A DNA stretch of 64,000 bases from Alphaproteobacteria bacterium bin52 (GCA_002238645.1 MPMT01000019.1:1-64000), one strand, 5' to 3'. Shown: positions 1 to 8,062, numbered from the stretch's first letter. The notes: generated by a model not told the origin, from the letters alone. Numbers and translations are program-made.

Positions 1-604
1 GGTGCTGCTGCGCCCAGGCGGCGATTTCGGTGAGTCGGAAGCCCTCGACCACGGTGAGCTTCACGCGCAACGGGTGGCCCTCGGCGTTAGTTTCGACCGC
101 GGCGACGAAAGGGGTCTTGCCCGGCGCACCCCGCCCGCGCTTGCCGCCGCTGCGCTCGCCCCCGAGGTAAGCATCGTCGAGCTGGATCAACCCGCCGAGT
201 GGATGCGCGCGGTCTCGCTCCATCATCACCTGCATCAGCTTGTGACGCATGCGCCATGCGGCGTTGTAGGAGATGCCGAGTTGGCGATGCAGTGTCATCG
301 CCGAGACACCTTTCTTGTCCTGGGTCATGAAGTAGATGCCCTGGAACCACACCGTCAGGGGCAGCTTGGTGGCCTCGAAGATGGTGCCGGCGGTTATGGA
401 GGTCTGGCGGTTGCAGCGATAGCACTGCTGGAGTTTGTGTGTGGTCAACTGGCAACCTCGGTCGTGGCCGCAGTTCGGGCACACGAAGCCATTGGGCCAG
501 CGCCATCGGTACAGGGCGTCGAAGCACTGCTGTTCGGTTCCATAGAGCGAGAGGAACTCGTTGAGGCTGATTCCTTTCTGGAACTGCACCGGGTCGCGGG
601 CCAT
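1..604 (-). CDS. IS1595-family (ISXO2-like) transposase, 3' end beyond window
   Basis: DDE-type transposase of which about 201 codons are visible; the C-terminus lies beyond base 1. The ATG at 604 opens MARDPVQFQKG. An N-terminal zinc ribbon has CPNC at about residues 42-45 and CYRC at 61-64. The ISXO2-like catalytic domain then begins with an aspartate in QLDDAYLGGE at about 143. This arrangement is typical of the IS1595 family. No frameshift is visible in this part. It lies directly left of an IS66-family insertion, so its own outer 5' end may sit close to the IS66 target site. The family call is firm; whether the element is complete cannot be judged. Confidence 0.85.
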   Translation of the reverse strand, partial: MARDPVQFQKGISLNEFLSLYGTEQQCFDALYRWRWPNGFVCPNCGHDRGCQLTTHKLQQCYRCNRQTSITAGTIFEATKLPLTVWFQGIYFMTQDKKGVSAMTLHRQLGISYNAAWRMRHKLMQVMMERDRAHPLGGLIQLDDAYLGGERSGGKRGRGAPGKTPFVAAVETNAEGHPLRVKLTVVEGFRLTEIAAWAQQH

Positions 605-659
605 GGAATTCTCCATTGCTATCAGTGCATTACATGGCGACATTCTATACTAAATGCCA

Positions 660-667
660 CTTAGATT
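660..667. repeat. 8-bp target site duplication, left copy
   Basis: The octamer cttagatt directly precedes the left inverted repeat of the IS66-family element and recurs at 7065-7072. Eight-bp duplications are characteristic of IS66-family transposition. Confidence 0.9.
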
Positions 668-694
668 GTAATCCTTCGTTCGTCGGGTGATGGG
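668..694. repeat. IS66 left terminal inverted repeat
   Basis: 27 bp starting gtaatccttcg, perfectly inverted at 7038-7064. Similarity stops abruptly after base 694. Confidence 0.92.
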
Positions 695-767
695 CAGTCC
701 GAGTTCGTTTTGGGCTCCATGCGCGCGGCTCTGGTAACGCCGGCGGGGATTCGCTATCGTCGCGTCC

Positions 768-2095
768 ATGGCGATGCGCGACGAGGATTTTGCGGCGACC
801 CTGACGCTGGCCGAGAGCGACGACGGGCTCTGTTCGGCCTCCATGGCGGCATCGGTGCGCGAGGCTCCCGACTGGCAGTCCCTGTGCGAACAGGCGGAGG
901 CGCGCGCGGAGCAGGAGCGGGCGCGGGCGGACGCGGCGGACGCGCGCGCCGAAGAGTTGCTTGTGGCGGAGCGGACCGCCCGTTCCCATGCCGGTTCGCT
1001 GAAGTGGAACCTCGACAGGAGCCGGAACAAGCTCAAGGCGGCGGTCGAGGAGGTGAAGGCAGTCCGGCGCACGGCGAAGGACGCGCTGTTCCATCAGTCG
1101 GAAGTGGCGCGGCTGGAGAAGCTGCTTACCGAGACCGGCGTCGATTCACGCAAGCGCGGCACGATCACGTCGCTGCGCATGGAAGTCGGTTCCCTGACCC
1201 GGGAGAACGCCCGGTTGGGCAAGAAGATAGAGGCGCTGCGGGCCCGGACCGCGGGACTGGAAGCTCGGATAGCCCAACTGCAATCGACCCGGAGCACCTT
1301 GTCTCAGGCACTGTTCGGGAGCAAGAGTGAGAAGCAGAAGAAGGAGGGTGCGGGGCGCAAGCGCGGCCAGCAGCGTGGCGCGCCGGGCCACGGCCGCACC
1401 CCGCGGCCCGGGCTCGGCGAGAAGAAGGAACGGCGCAATCCGCCGAAGGCCGCGCGCACCTGCTCGTGCTGCGGCAAGCCCTATGTCGCCAACGGCGAGC
1501 GTTCCACGAGCCTCATTGAGATCGAGGTCGAGGCCCACATTCGCAGGATCCTCGGCACACGCTGGCGCCGGGGTTGCGACTGCGCGTCCTCGCCCCTGGA
1601 AGTCACCGCGCCCCCGCCGGCGCGGCTGTTCGACAACACGTCCTACGGGATCGGTGTCTGGACGCGCTTTCTCTTCGAGCACTGTGTCTGCCTGCGCCCG
1701 CTGAACCGGATCGCGGCCTGGATGGGGGACCAGGGGCTGGCGATCTCGCCGGGAACCCTGGCCGACAGCATCAAGCGCTTCGTGCCGCTGTTCGAGCCGC
1801 TCGCCGAAGCGATCCTCGCGCACCAGAACAAGGCGGCGCTACGCCATGCCGACGAGACCGGCTGGCGGGTGCAGGAGTACCGCCGCAACGGCCGGTCGAG
1901 CCGCGCCTGGCTGTGGATCTCGGTCAGCGAGGATGCGGTCTACTACCTCATCGACCCCTCGCGCAGCGCCGAGGTCGCAAAGAGCCTGTTCGGCGACACC
2001 GCCTGCACCGTGTATGTGGTCTGCGACCGCTACAGCGCCTACAGGAAGCTGGCGCGCGAGCTCGGCGGCAAAGTGATCCTGTGCTGGTGCTGGGC
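768..2095 (+). pseudogene. tnpC: IS66 transposase tnpC, 5' part, interrupted by the RIT element
   Basis: The first 442 codons of an IS66-family transposase. The ATG at 768 is followed by an unusually long coiled-coil N-terminus (about residues 30-180, rich in Glu, Ala and Arg). Next come a basic linker (GAGRKRGQQRGAPGH), a zinc-finger-like CSCCGKP segment, and the start of the catalytic core with HADETGWRV and VCDRYSAYRKL. The reading breaks at CWCWA, where the RIT inverted repeat begins. Joining base 2095 to 5546 gives CWCWAHQRRDF, the normal IS66 sequence, in a 643-residue product. The continuation at 5546-6149 is intact, so the RIT insertion is the only visible lesion. Confidence 0.93.
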
Positions 2096-2184
2096 GTATG
2101 TTGCGGCCATCAATATGTTGCGAAGAGGCTGGATCATCCCACCACACATGAGAATCCTCCGTCTCTCCGCAACATAATTTTCTG
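2090..2184. repeat. RIT element left inverted repeat (95 bp)
   Basis: A perfect 95-bp inverted copy of 5425-5519. It contains the heptamer ATGTTGC at 2098-2104 and 2115-2121 and its complement GCAACAT at 2169-2175. These are plausible recombinase-binding arms. The first six bases (ctgggc) are shared with the interrupted tnpC. Confidence 0.92.
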
Positions 2185-2187
2185 TGA

Positions 2188-3183
2188 TCACAGCGCGTCA
2201 AGGAAGGCCATCAGCCCCTTGTTCTCCTTCCATGGGCGATCCGGTCCGGCTTCTGCGGCATCGCACAGCGCCATCGCCTTGGCCTTCATCTCAAGATTGA
2301 TCTCGGCGTAGATGTTGGTGGTATCGAGGCTCGCATGACCCAGCCAGGCACGGATTGTGTTCAGGTCGACTCCGGCTTGAAGCAAATGGCAGGCGCTCGT
2401 ATGGCGGATCATGTGAGGCGTGATTTTCCTCCCGGCGAGCGTCGGCACCCGCGCCGCGCAACGCTCGACAAGCCGATAGACCCCGAACCGTGTATACGGT
2501 CGCTGCTGCCGGTTGAGGAAGACGGCATCGCCGGGCGCTCGCTTCTCCGCCAGTGTGGAGAGAACACGTTCGGTCCGCGGCCAGAGAGGACACTGGCGAT
2601 GCTTTCCGCCCTTGCCATCGATGGTCACGAGTGCATGGCCGCCGTCGCGTCGTCCGATCTTCAGATCCTCCGCCACCAGGTTCGTCGCTTCGGAGGCCCG
2701 CGCGCCGGTGTTGTAGAGGAACAGGAGCAGGGCGTATTCTATCCGACCCCTCGGAGTACCTCGGTCGGGGACTTCAAGCAGAGCCTTCATCTCCGTCTTG
2801 CTGAGCCAGCCGATGGGCTGTGGCGCTGCCTTCTTCAATGCAATCGAACGGATATTGCCGCTCCACTCGAGATGAGCGGGATCGCGACTGGCGACGAAGC
2901 GTGCGAAGGCGCGAACTGCCGTCAGGCGCTGATTGCGGGTCTGCACGGAGCAGCCGCGGTCCTCTTCGATATGGGTGAGGAACTGCAGCACGCGCCGGGA
3001 CGTGAGGTCCTCCACCGCGAGCCGGTCGACCGGCTTGCGGGCCTTGGCGCCCACGAACGGCAGCAGGAGAGCGAAGGTGTCCCGGTAGCTCTTCTGCGTG
3101 TTCCGGGCGAGGTTGCGCTCCGTGACAATGTGTTCGGCCAGGAAGCGGCGCAGCCAGGGGCCGAGCGTGCGGAGATCACTCAT
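2188..3183 (-). CDS. ritC: RIT tyrosine recombinase, third gene
   Basis: A 331-residue tyrosine site-specific recombinase. It has an N-terminal SAM-like DNA-binding half and a C-terminal catalytic half. Visible catalytic elements are Arg in YNTGARASEA (about 159), HMIRHT (about 258), GHASLDTT, and the nucleophile Tyr in NIYAEI (about 290). The ATG at 3183 is preferred over upstream codons because it overlaps the end of ritB by 8 bp and opens with MSDLRTLG. The stop lies only 3 bp from the left inverted repeat, so the gene fills the element to its end. Together with ritA and ritB it presumably acts on the repeat ends; the division of labour among the three is not known from sequence. Confidence 0.9.
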   Translation of the reverse strand: MSDLRTLGPWLRRFLAEHIVTERNLARNTQKSYRDTFALLLPFVGAKARKPVDRLAVEDLTSRRVLQFLTHIEEDRGCSVQTRNQRLTAVRAFARFVASRDPAHLEWSGNIRSIALKKAAPQPIGWLSKTEMKALLEVPDRGTPRGRIEYALLLFLYNTGARASEATNLVAEDLKIGRRDGGHALVTIDGKGGKHRQCPLWPRTERVLSTLAEKRAPGDAVFLNRQQRPYTRFGVYRLVERCAARVPTLAGRKITPHMIRHTSACHLLQAGVDLNTIRAWLGHASLDTTNIYAEINLEMKAKAMALCDAAEAGPDRPWKENKGLMAFLDAL

Positions 3184-4129
3184 GGTCGCCTCCGTTGACA
3201 TAGCCGTCAAAGCGAACCGAGGCCTCATGCAGCAGCTCGGGCGTCATCGACAGGTAGACCTGGGTCCCGTCGAGATGCGCATGGCCGAGCCAGGTGGAGA
3301 GCACCGGCAACAGCCGCTGCACGTCGGCTCCCTGGCGGTACCACGATTCCAACCGGTGCACGGCCGCCGTGTGGCGCAGAGAATGAACGAACGGGGATTG
3401 CCGTCGGTCATCCTTGTCGCGGTGGATCCCGGCCGCCTTGAGCAGGTTCGCGAACGCGTAGTTGACGGTGGCCTTGACCAAAGGGGTGCCATCGAGGTTG
3501 GCAAGGAAGGTCGAGACCGCGCCCTGCGGCAGAGGGCGTTCGACGCGCTTGGCCGCGTAGGCCCGCAGGGCGTCGAGGAGTTGAGGGCCGACAGGAACCA
3601 GACGGGTCTTGAAGAACTTCGTATTCCGTATGGTCAGCACTGCATCGGCAAGGTCGGCGTCGTCGAGCGTCAAGCGTTGAGCCTCGCCGAAGCGCAGCCC
3701 GGCACCGTAGAGCACCAGGAGCAGCGCCCGCAGGGTGTCCGCGTCAAGCTGGACCGGGCGCTGCCGGCTGATATCGATGGCACCGAACAGCCGCCGCAAC
3801 TCGTCATGGGAGTAGACGTAGGGCGGCGCCGAACGCGGCTTTCTCGGCTCGTCTTCCGACGCCGGAAGCGGCGACTGTTCCGCATAGCCGCGGCTGATCG
3901 CATAGCGGTAGAACCCGGTCAAAGCGCTGTACTTGTTCGCCCGGTACCGGGTGAGTTGGCCATTGCCGGCAAGGAAGCTGAGTACATCCTCGTCGGCGAC
4001 GGTGCCGCAGTCGATGCTCTCGCCGACATGCCGGCTGAAGTAATGCAGCACTCGTGCGCTGGTGTCGAACTTCGCGCCGTGGGCCTGGCGCCACGCGACA
4101 TAGCGGTCGATCGCGTCCTGGAGCATCAT
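3176..4129 (-). CDS. ritB: RIT tyrosine recombinase, second gene
   Basis: A 317-residue tyrosine recombinase. An N-terminal core-binding domain (MMLQDAIDRYVAWRQ) is followed by a catalytic domain. The conserved elements are Arg in YGAGLRFGEA (about 146), HSLRHTAA (about 250), LGHAHLDGT and Tyr in QVYLSM (about 290). The frame is open far upstream to 4756, but that is antisense-type noise over ritA. The ATG at 4129 overlaps the ritA stop by four bases (ATGA), which implies translational coupling. The three genes form one transcription unit reading toward the left end of the element. Confidence 0.9.
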   Translation of the reverse strand: MMLQDAIDRYVAWRQAHGAKFDTSARVLHYFSRHVGESIDCGTVADEDVLSFLAGNGQLTRYRANKYSALTGFYRYAISRGYAEQSPLPASEDEPRKPRSAPPYVYSHDELRRLFGAIDISRQRPVQLDADTLRALLLVLYGAGLRFGEAQRLTLDDADLADAVLTIRNTKFFKTRLVPVGPQLLDALRAYAAKRVERPLPQGAVSTFLANLDGTPLVKATVNYAFANLLKAAGIHRDKDDRRQSPFVHSLRHTAAVHRLESWYRQGADVQRLLPVLSTWLGHAHLDGTQVYLSMTPELLHEASVRFDGYVNGGDHE

Positions 4130-5379
4130 GCCAGGCCCTCCAGGTCGATATGGGCGACCTCGCGCAGTGCGCCGAGCTGCACCTTGGCGTACGCCGATGT
4201 GGCCGCGACGCTGCGATGGCCGAGATAATCGCCGACCTCCTTCATCGACAAGCCGTGGTCGAGGAGATGCTGCGCCGCGCCATGGCGCAGCGCATGCGGA
4301 CCGCGACGCTTGCCCGTGATGCCGATCCGGTCGAGGCGGTTTCTGACGACATGGGATATCGCAGCTCCGCTCAGCGAACGGAGCGGGGCGTTCAACGTGA
4401 GGAAAAGTGTTCGCTCGCGACGCGGGGGCCGCAGTTCGCGCAGATATCTCACGATCGCCTGCCCCACGCCGCGCGAGAGCGGATAGTGATGCGTCCGTCC
4501 CGGCTTCGGACGGCGGACCCGCAACGTCTCGTCCTCCCAGTCGAGGTCGTCGAGCCGCAAACCGGCGACTTCGCCAGCGCGCAAGCCATAGGCGACCAGC
4601 ACCATCAAGATGGCACGGTCGCGCACATCGGCTGGCCGGCTGCCCTCGGTCGTGGCGAGCAGACGCACAACCTCGTCCCTGGCCAGCCCCTTCGGGAGGG
4701 ACTCGCCGGGATGGAACCGCGACGGCATGATCCCTTCGGCCAGCCCCGGGGTGCACCAGCCCCGGCGTTCGGCGAACCGGAAGAAGGTGCGGAGACGCTG
4801 CGAGTAATCGTGGATCGTGATCCGGCTACAGTCGCGGGTATGCCAGCGTGCAACCTCCCGGTCGATGTCGGTGATCTCGACCGCGGCCAGGGCGACCTCG
4901 CGTTCATCCAGTCCGTCGAAGAAACAATCGACGGTACTGAGGCAACCGCGGATCGTCTCTTCGGACCACCCAAGCTCTTCGCGCATCCATGCCTCGAAGA
5001 CCGCGACTTCGCCGGCGTGGACGTGTCGCGGCGCGTCGGGTTGCTCCAACATGTCGACGAAACTCAGCCAGCGTACCGCGTGGCCGAGGAATCTCTGACG
5101 TGCCTGCGGCAACGCGGATCGCCTGGACCGACGTCCACCGGGAATCGACCATTGATCGGCCGCAACCTCGACCTGGACCACGCTCACCCGATCGCCTTCG
5201 TGCAGCTCAAGAAAATGAACAAGGCTGGTCTGATGAACTGCAATCTTGCGCAATGTGGGTTGCCGGGCTCCCGCCTTTGCACAATGCCGGAGGTAACTCA
5301 GCCGTTCGTAAAGCAGCGGCGCAGCGAGATAGCTGGCTATGGTGCCGCGGTCGATGAAAAGGTCCTCGAACATGATCAT
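4126..5379 (-). CDS. ritA: RIT tyrosine recombinase, first gene
   Basis: A 417-residue tyrosine recombinase, the longest of the trio, as expected for the first gene of RIT elements. The ATG at 5379 is chosen because aaggag lies just upstream; a GTG-type extension would run into the promoter region. The N-terminal half (FEDLFIDRGTIASYL onward) should bind DNA. The catalytic half shows Arg in YGLRAGEVAG (about 265), HALRHGAA (about 360), LGHRSVAAT and Tyr in SAYAKV (about 396). Its start is about 45 bp inside the right inverted repeat, so the promoter probably lies in that repeat. It has a 4-bp overlap with ritB. Confidence 0.9.
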   Translation of the reverse strand: MIMFEDLFIDRGTIASYLAAPLLYERLSYLRHCAKAGARQPTLRKIAVHQTSLVHFLELHEGDRVSVVQVEVAADQWSIPGGRRSRRSALPQARQRFLGHAVRWLSFVDMLEQPDAPRHVHAGEVAVFEAWMREELGWSEETIRGCLSTVDCFFDGLDEREVALAAVEITDIDREVARWHTRDCSRITIHDYSQRLRTFFRFAERRGWCTPGLAEGIMPSRFHPGESLPKGLARDEVVRLLATTEGSRPADVRDRAILMVLVAYGLRAGEVAGLRLDDLDWEDETLRVRRPKPGRTHHYPLSRGVGQAIVRYLRELRPPRRERTLFLTLNAPLRSLSGAAISHVVRNRLDRIGITGKRRGPHALRHGAAQHLLDHGLSMKEVGDYLGHRSVAATSAYAKVQLGALREVAHIDLEGLA

Positions 5380-5424
5380 GTCTCCTTGTGGTTGGAGACA
5401 TGACCATGGCAAACGAATGAGAAT

Positions 5425-5519
5425 CAGAAAATTATGTTGCGGAGAGACGGAGGATTCTCATGTGTGGTGGGATGATCCAGCCTCTTCGCAACATATTGAT
5501 GGCCGCAACATACGCCCAG
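5425..5519. repeat. RIT element right inverted repeat (95 bp)
   Basis: A perfect inverted copy of 2090-2184. It carries ATGTTGC at 5434-5440 and GCAACAT at 5488-5494 and 5505-5511. It lies upstream of ritA and so probably contains the promoter of the three recombinase genes. Confidence 0.92.
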
Positions 5520-5545
5520 AGATGTTGCACGCAACATCTCTGGGC
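5514..5545. repeat. Right-end palindrome of the RIT element
   Basis: A perfect 32-bp dyad with 15-bp arms (gcccagagatgttgc and its complement) around the dinucleotide ac at 5529-5530. It adds one more ATGTTGC/GCAACAT pair and exists only at the right end. It may be a recombination core site or a remnant of the circular junction; this role is inferred. Confidence 0.8.
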
Positions 5546-6149
5546 CCACCAGAGGCGCGACTTCGTCCAGAGCGTGGTCGGCCATGTCCGGCTCTCTGCC
5601 TGGAGCGATGGCTGGGTCGAGCGGATCGCGGATATCTACCGGCTGAACAGGGAGCGGCTGGAACAGTACGATCCCGCTCGCGCACCCGAACGCCAGACGC
5701 CGGCCTTCGACGCGGCGCAGGCTGCCCTGAAGACCGCCGTCGAGCGCCTGTTCGCGGACGCCGAAGCGGAGCTGGCCAGCCTGTCGGACGGGTCCCGCAA
5801 GGCCAAGCCGCTGCGCAGACTGCTCAAGCATCGCGAGGGGCTGTGCGTCTTCCTCGACACGCCCTTCGTCCCCATGGACAATAACATCGCCGAGCGCGGA
5901 CTGCGCTGCGCGGTCATCCGACGCCGATTGAGCTTCGGTTCGAACAGCGAGGACGGCGCGAAGTTCACCGCGATCATGCACTCCGTGGTGGGCACGCTCT
6001 CGATGCACGGCATCGACGTGTTGCGCTGGCTGGAGGCATGGCTGACGGCGTGCGCGAAGAATGGCGGCAAGCCGCCGGACGACCTCGCGCCCTGGCTGCC
6101 CTGGACGTTGAGCGCGGCGCGCAAGCGCAAGTTCACGGCGCCGGGATGA
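5546..6149 (+). pseudogene. tnpC: IS66 transposase tnpC, 3' part
   Basis: The remaining 200 codons of the split transposase, continuing in frame from base 2095. It starts at HQRRDFVQSVVGHVRL and contains MDNNIAERGLRCAVIRRR, the conserved C-terminal IS66 block with the third acidic residue. It ends with KRKFTAPG and a stop at 6147-6149. No frameshift or stop interrupts it. It has no start of its own and cannot make a functional transposase alone. Its stop overlaps the start of the DUF4338 gene (ATGA), which shows the two genes belong to one unit of the original IS. Confidence 0.92.
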
Positions 6150-7027
6150 CCGGCACGATCGAGTGCCGCTACTACGGGCGCGACTTCACCACCGACGAGA
6201 TGGCGCTGCTGCGCGCTCTGATCGCCGCCGATCCGCAGCCCTCCCGAGCCGCCCTGTCCCGAGAGTTCTGCCAGCGTATCGGCTGGTTCAAGCCCAACGG
6301 CGGCCTCAAGGACATGATGGCCAAGGTGACCATGCTCGCCATGCACCGCGACGGCATGATCGTCCTGCCGCCGCCAAGGGGGCGGCAGGGTCGGCCCAAG
6401 CCCATCGTCTTCGGACCCGACACCGAGCCGCCGCTGTTCCCCGCACCGACCGCCCTTGACGAGGTTCGACCTCTCGACTTCCGCACCGTCGTGCGCAACA
6501 CACGGGAAGGGAAGCTGTGGAACGAGTTCGTCGCCCGCTACCACTACCTCGGATACAAGCCCCTGGTCGGCGCCCAGATGCGCTACGCCGTCCACGACCG
6601 CGACGGCTGGCCCGTCGCCATGCTCGGCTTCTCCACCGCCGCCTGGAAGCTCGCCCCGCGCGACAGATTCATCGGATGGTCGCCCGAGATGCGCGAGAAG
6701 AACCTGTCGCTGGTGGTCGACAATCCGCGCTTCCTGATCCTGCCCTGGGTCGAGATCCCAAACCTCGGCTCGCACATCCTCGCCATCGTGCGCCGGTGCC
6801 TGCCCGGGGACTGGACCGAGCGCTACAACACCACGCCCGTGCTCATCGAGACCTTCGTCGAGACGCCGCGCTATACCGGCGCCGTCTACCGCGCCTCGGG
6901 CTGGATACGGGTCGGGACCACCCAGGGCCGGGGACGCTACGACACGCACATGAAACGGGCCGAGCCCAGAAAGGACATCTGGCTGCGACCCCTTCGAAAA
7001 GACTGGAAGCGAACCCTCAATCGATGA
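6146..7027 (+). CDS. DUF4338 / DruA-like protein carried by the IS66 element
   Basis: A 293-residue protein with the DUF4338 domain, the family of Druantia DruA. Recognisable parts are RYHYLGYKPLVGAQMRYAV, MLGFSTAAWKLAPRD, the segment around PWVEIPNLGSHILA and the C-terminal SGWIRVGTTQGRGRYD. The ATG at 6146 overlaps the tnpC stop by four bases, and the gene ends 10 bp before the right inverted repeat. It is therefore an integral gene of the insertion sequence, not part of a defence island; no other Druantia gene is present. DUF4338 biochemistry is poorly defined. An accessory role in transposition or target choice is possible but inferred. Start and family are well supported. Confidence 0.88.
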   Translation: MTGTIECRYYGRDFTTDEMALLRALIAADPQPSRAALSREFCQRIGWFKPNGGLKDMMAKVTMLAMHRDGMIVLPPPRGRQGRPKPIVFGPDTEPPLFPAPTALDEVRPLDFRTVVRNTREGKLWNEFVARYHYLGYKPLVGAQMRYAVHDRDGWPVAMLGFSTAAWKLAPRDRFIGWSPEMREKNLSLVVDNPRFLILPWVEIPNLGSHILAIVRRCLPGDWTERYNTTPVLIETFVETPRYTGAVYRASGWIRVGTTQGRGRYDTHMKRAEPRKDIWLRPLRKDWKRTLNR

Positions 7028-7037
7028 AATCTCAAAC

Positions 7038-7064
7038 CCCATCACCCGACGAACGAAGGATTAC
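7038..7064. repeat. IS66 right terminal inverted repeat
   Basis: 27 bp ending ggattac, the exact inverse of 668-694, ten bases after the DUF4338 stop codon. Confidence 0.92.
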
Positions 7065-7072
7065 CTTAGATT
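7065..7072. repeat. 8-bp target site duplication, right copy
   Basis: The octamer cttagatt, identical to 660-667, directly follows the right inverted repeat. Confidence 0.9.
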
Positions 7073-7539
7073 CGAGGGTAATCAGGAGACCATTTGGTCC
7101 TCTGACGGTTCCTGGATTGCACCCCGCAGCCGACTGGCTGACATCTGCGCTTTCGCTTGTCATGGCGAAAAACGAGAGCCGGTCGCCGATCATCGGACGC
7201 CCGGGCAACGGGAGTTCTTCGTGGGTTCCACCAGGCGCCTGCGGGCAAATCAACACGTTCCGGACCTTCGCAAGCGTGAGAACATAACGGAGTTCCCGCC
7301 GCACGAAACGCCCGTCGCAGCGGTTCGGGAGGTTCTCGACGGCCTGTGGGCGCGAGGCCATCCACGGTTGCCGGCAGGACGGTGCCAACACTGTTGCATT
7401 GCCGATGGCAGGGCAGGCCCTGGCCGGGTACGGTCGCACGATTCCCTCGTTTCGCTGGCCTTGCCTGCAATCGCGAGTGCCTTTACTTGATAATGCGCAG
7501 TCAATTGCTGTCACTCACTTCTATTCGTACGGTACTGCC
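7073..7539. other. Stretch without a supported gene
   Basis: 467 bp between the IS66 element and the decayed toxin-antitoxin pair. A 160-codon minus-strand frame spans it but resembles no family I know and runs into the IS repeat. I see no promoter, RNA or repeat here. Confidence 0.5.
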
Positions 7540-7883
7540 ATGCCCCGACAGGTGACAGCGCGAGTGCCGGGCCGGTGGTCGATGCGCTGGATACGGCCGC
7601 GCAGCAGCTTCGCCAGAGCCGGGTGGACGTGATCCGACTCGCCGTCGAACACGACCTCGAAGGCTTCGACGATCTCTCCGTCGCCATCGACCGCCTCCGC
7701 GACCCCGGAGACCCGGAGCTGGACCGGGACCCGGTCCGGCGTGAGCTACTCGATACGGATCAGGCAGAGCGCGGCCGGAGAGCCGAGGCGTATCCTCAAG
7801 CCGGACCGGGCGCGCACCGTTACCGCCATCGACCGGCTGGACGAGCCCCCGATTATCACCCTTTATGGTTTGGTATAAGGTAG
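7540..7883 (+). pseudogene. Decayed ribbon-helix-helix antitoxin gene (RelB/CopG-like)
   Basis: Reads like an antitoxin of the RelB/CopG type in two pieces. The ATG at 7540 gives MPRQVTARVPG, the usual DNA-contacting strand. A one-base shift near 7570 then leads into a frame reading VVDALDTAAQQLRQSRVD and ending the recognisable part at PVRRELLDTD (about 7757). The family normally stops about there, but here the frame runs on to 7883 as unrelated sequence. Initiation at GTG 7575 could still give a shortened protein without the DNA-binding strand. The toxin start at 7741 lies inside it, as in intact pairs. Assignment rests on recognising the family pattern by eye. Confidence 0.6.
7741..7878 (+). 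pseudogene. Truncated RelE/ParE-type toxin gene
   Basis: A GTG at 7741 opens VSYSIRIRQSAAGEPRRIL, then KPDRARTVTAIDRLDE, the first helices of a RelE/ParE toxin. After about 35 residues the sequence departs from the family (PPIITLYGLV) and stops at 7876-7878. About half the normal 85-95 residues are missing, including the catalytic C-terminal strands, so it should be inactive. It overlaps the end of the antitoxin frame, the standard layout of such pairs. It is the debris of one type II toxin-antitoxin locus beside the IS66 insertion. Confidence 0.6.
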
Positions 7884-8062
7884 AGGACCTCAGTGCCAAC
7901 CACCATTCGCCGCCATGTGAGGAAGACGGTGCCCGGGCCACCGGCAGGCTGCCACAGCGCGAATTCGGCATTGATCCGGCGCAGGACACTCGCCGCCGAC
8001 CGCGCCGCACGCACCCACCCCGGGGGTCCGGTCCGCACCAACACCTGCGGAGTGAAAAGCGC

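Larger units (their letters stand above)
2096..5545. mobile_element. Recombinase-In-Trio (RIT) element
   Basis: A 3,450-bp insertion with three consecutive, overlapping tyrosine recombinase genes on the minus strand and long perfect inverted repeats at both ends. This is the defining layout of RIT elements. Excising exactly 2096-5545 restores the IS66 tnpC frame. The hexamer ctgggc is present at both outer borders (2090-2095 and 5540-5545). The right end extends 26 bp past the 95-bp repeat and forms a separate palindrome (5514-5545) that the left end lacks. All three recombinases keep their catalytic residues, so the element may still be mobile. Confidence 0.9.
668..7064. mobile_element. IS66-family insertion sequence with nested RIT element
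   Basis: An insertion sequence bounded by 27-bp perfect terminal inverted repeats starting with gtaa and by an 8-bp direct repeat on both sides. It carries a single long IS66-type transposase gene (tnpC) plus a DUF4338 gene and no tnpA or tnpB, as in the ISBst12-like branch of IS66. It is 6,397 bp as it stands. Without the 3,450-bp RIT insertion at 2096-5545 it would be about 2.95 kb, a normal size for this branch. The intact duplication and repeats suggest a fairly recent insertion, followed by RIT invasion that split the transposase. Confidence 0.92.

Noticed and set aside
3176-4756. ritB starting at 4756 (526 residues)
   Set aside because: The extra N-terminus lies over ritA and is Arg/Pro-rich; the ATG at 4129 is coupled to the ritA stop and gives the family length.
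6146-7027. Druantia anti-phage defence system
   Set aside because: Only a DruA-like DUF4338 gene is present, inside the terminal repeats of an IS66 element; no DruB, C, D, E or other defence genes are near.
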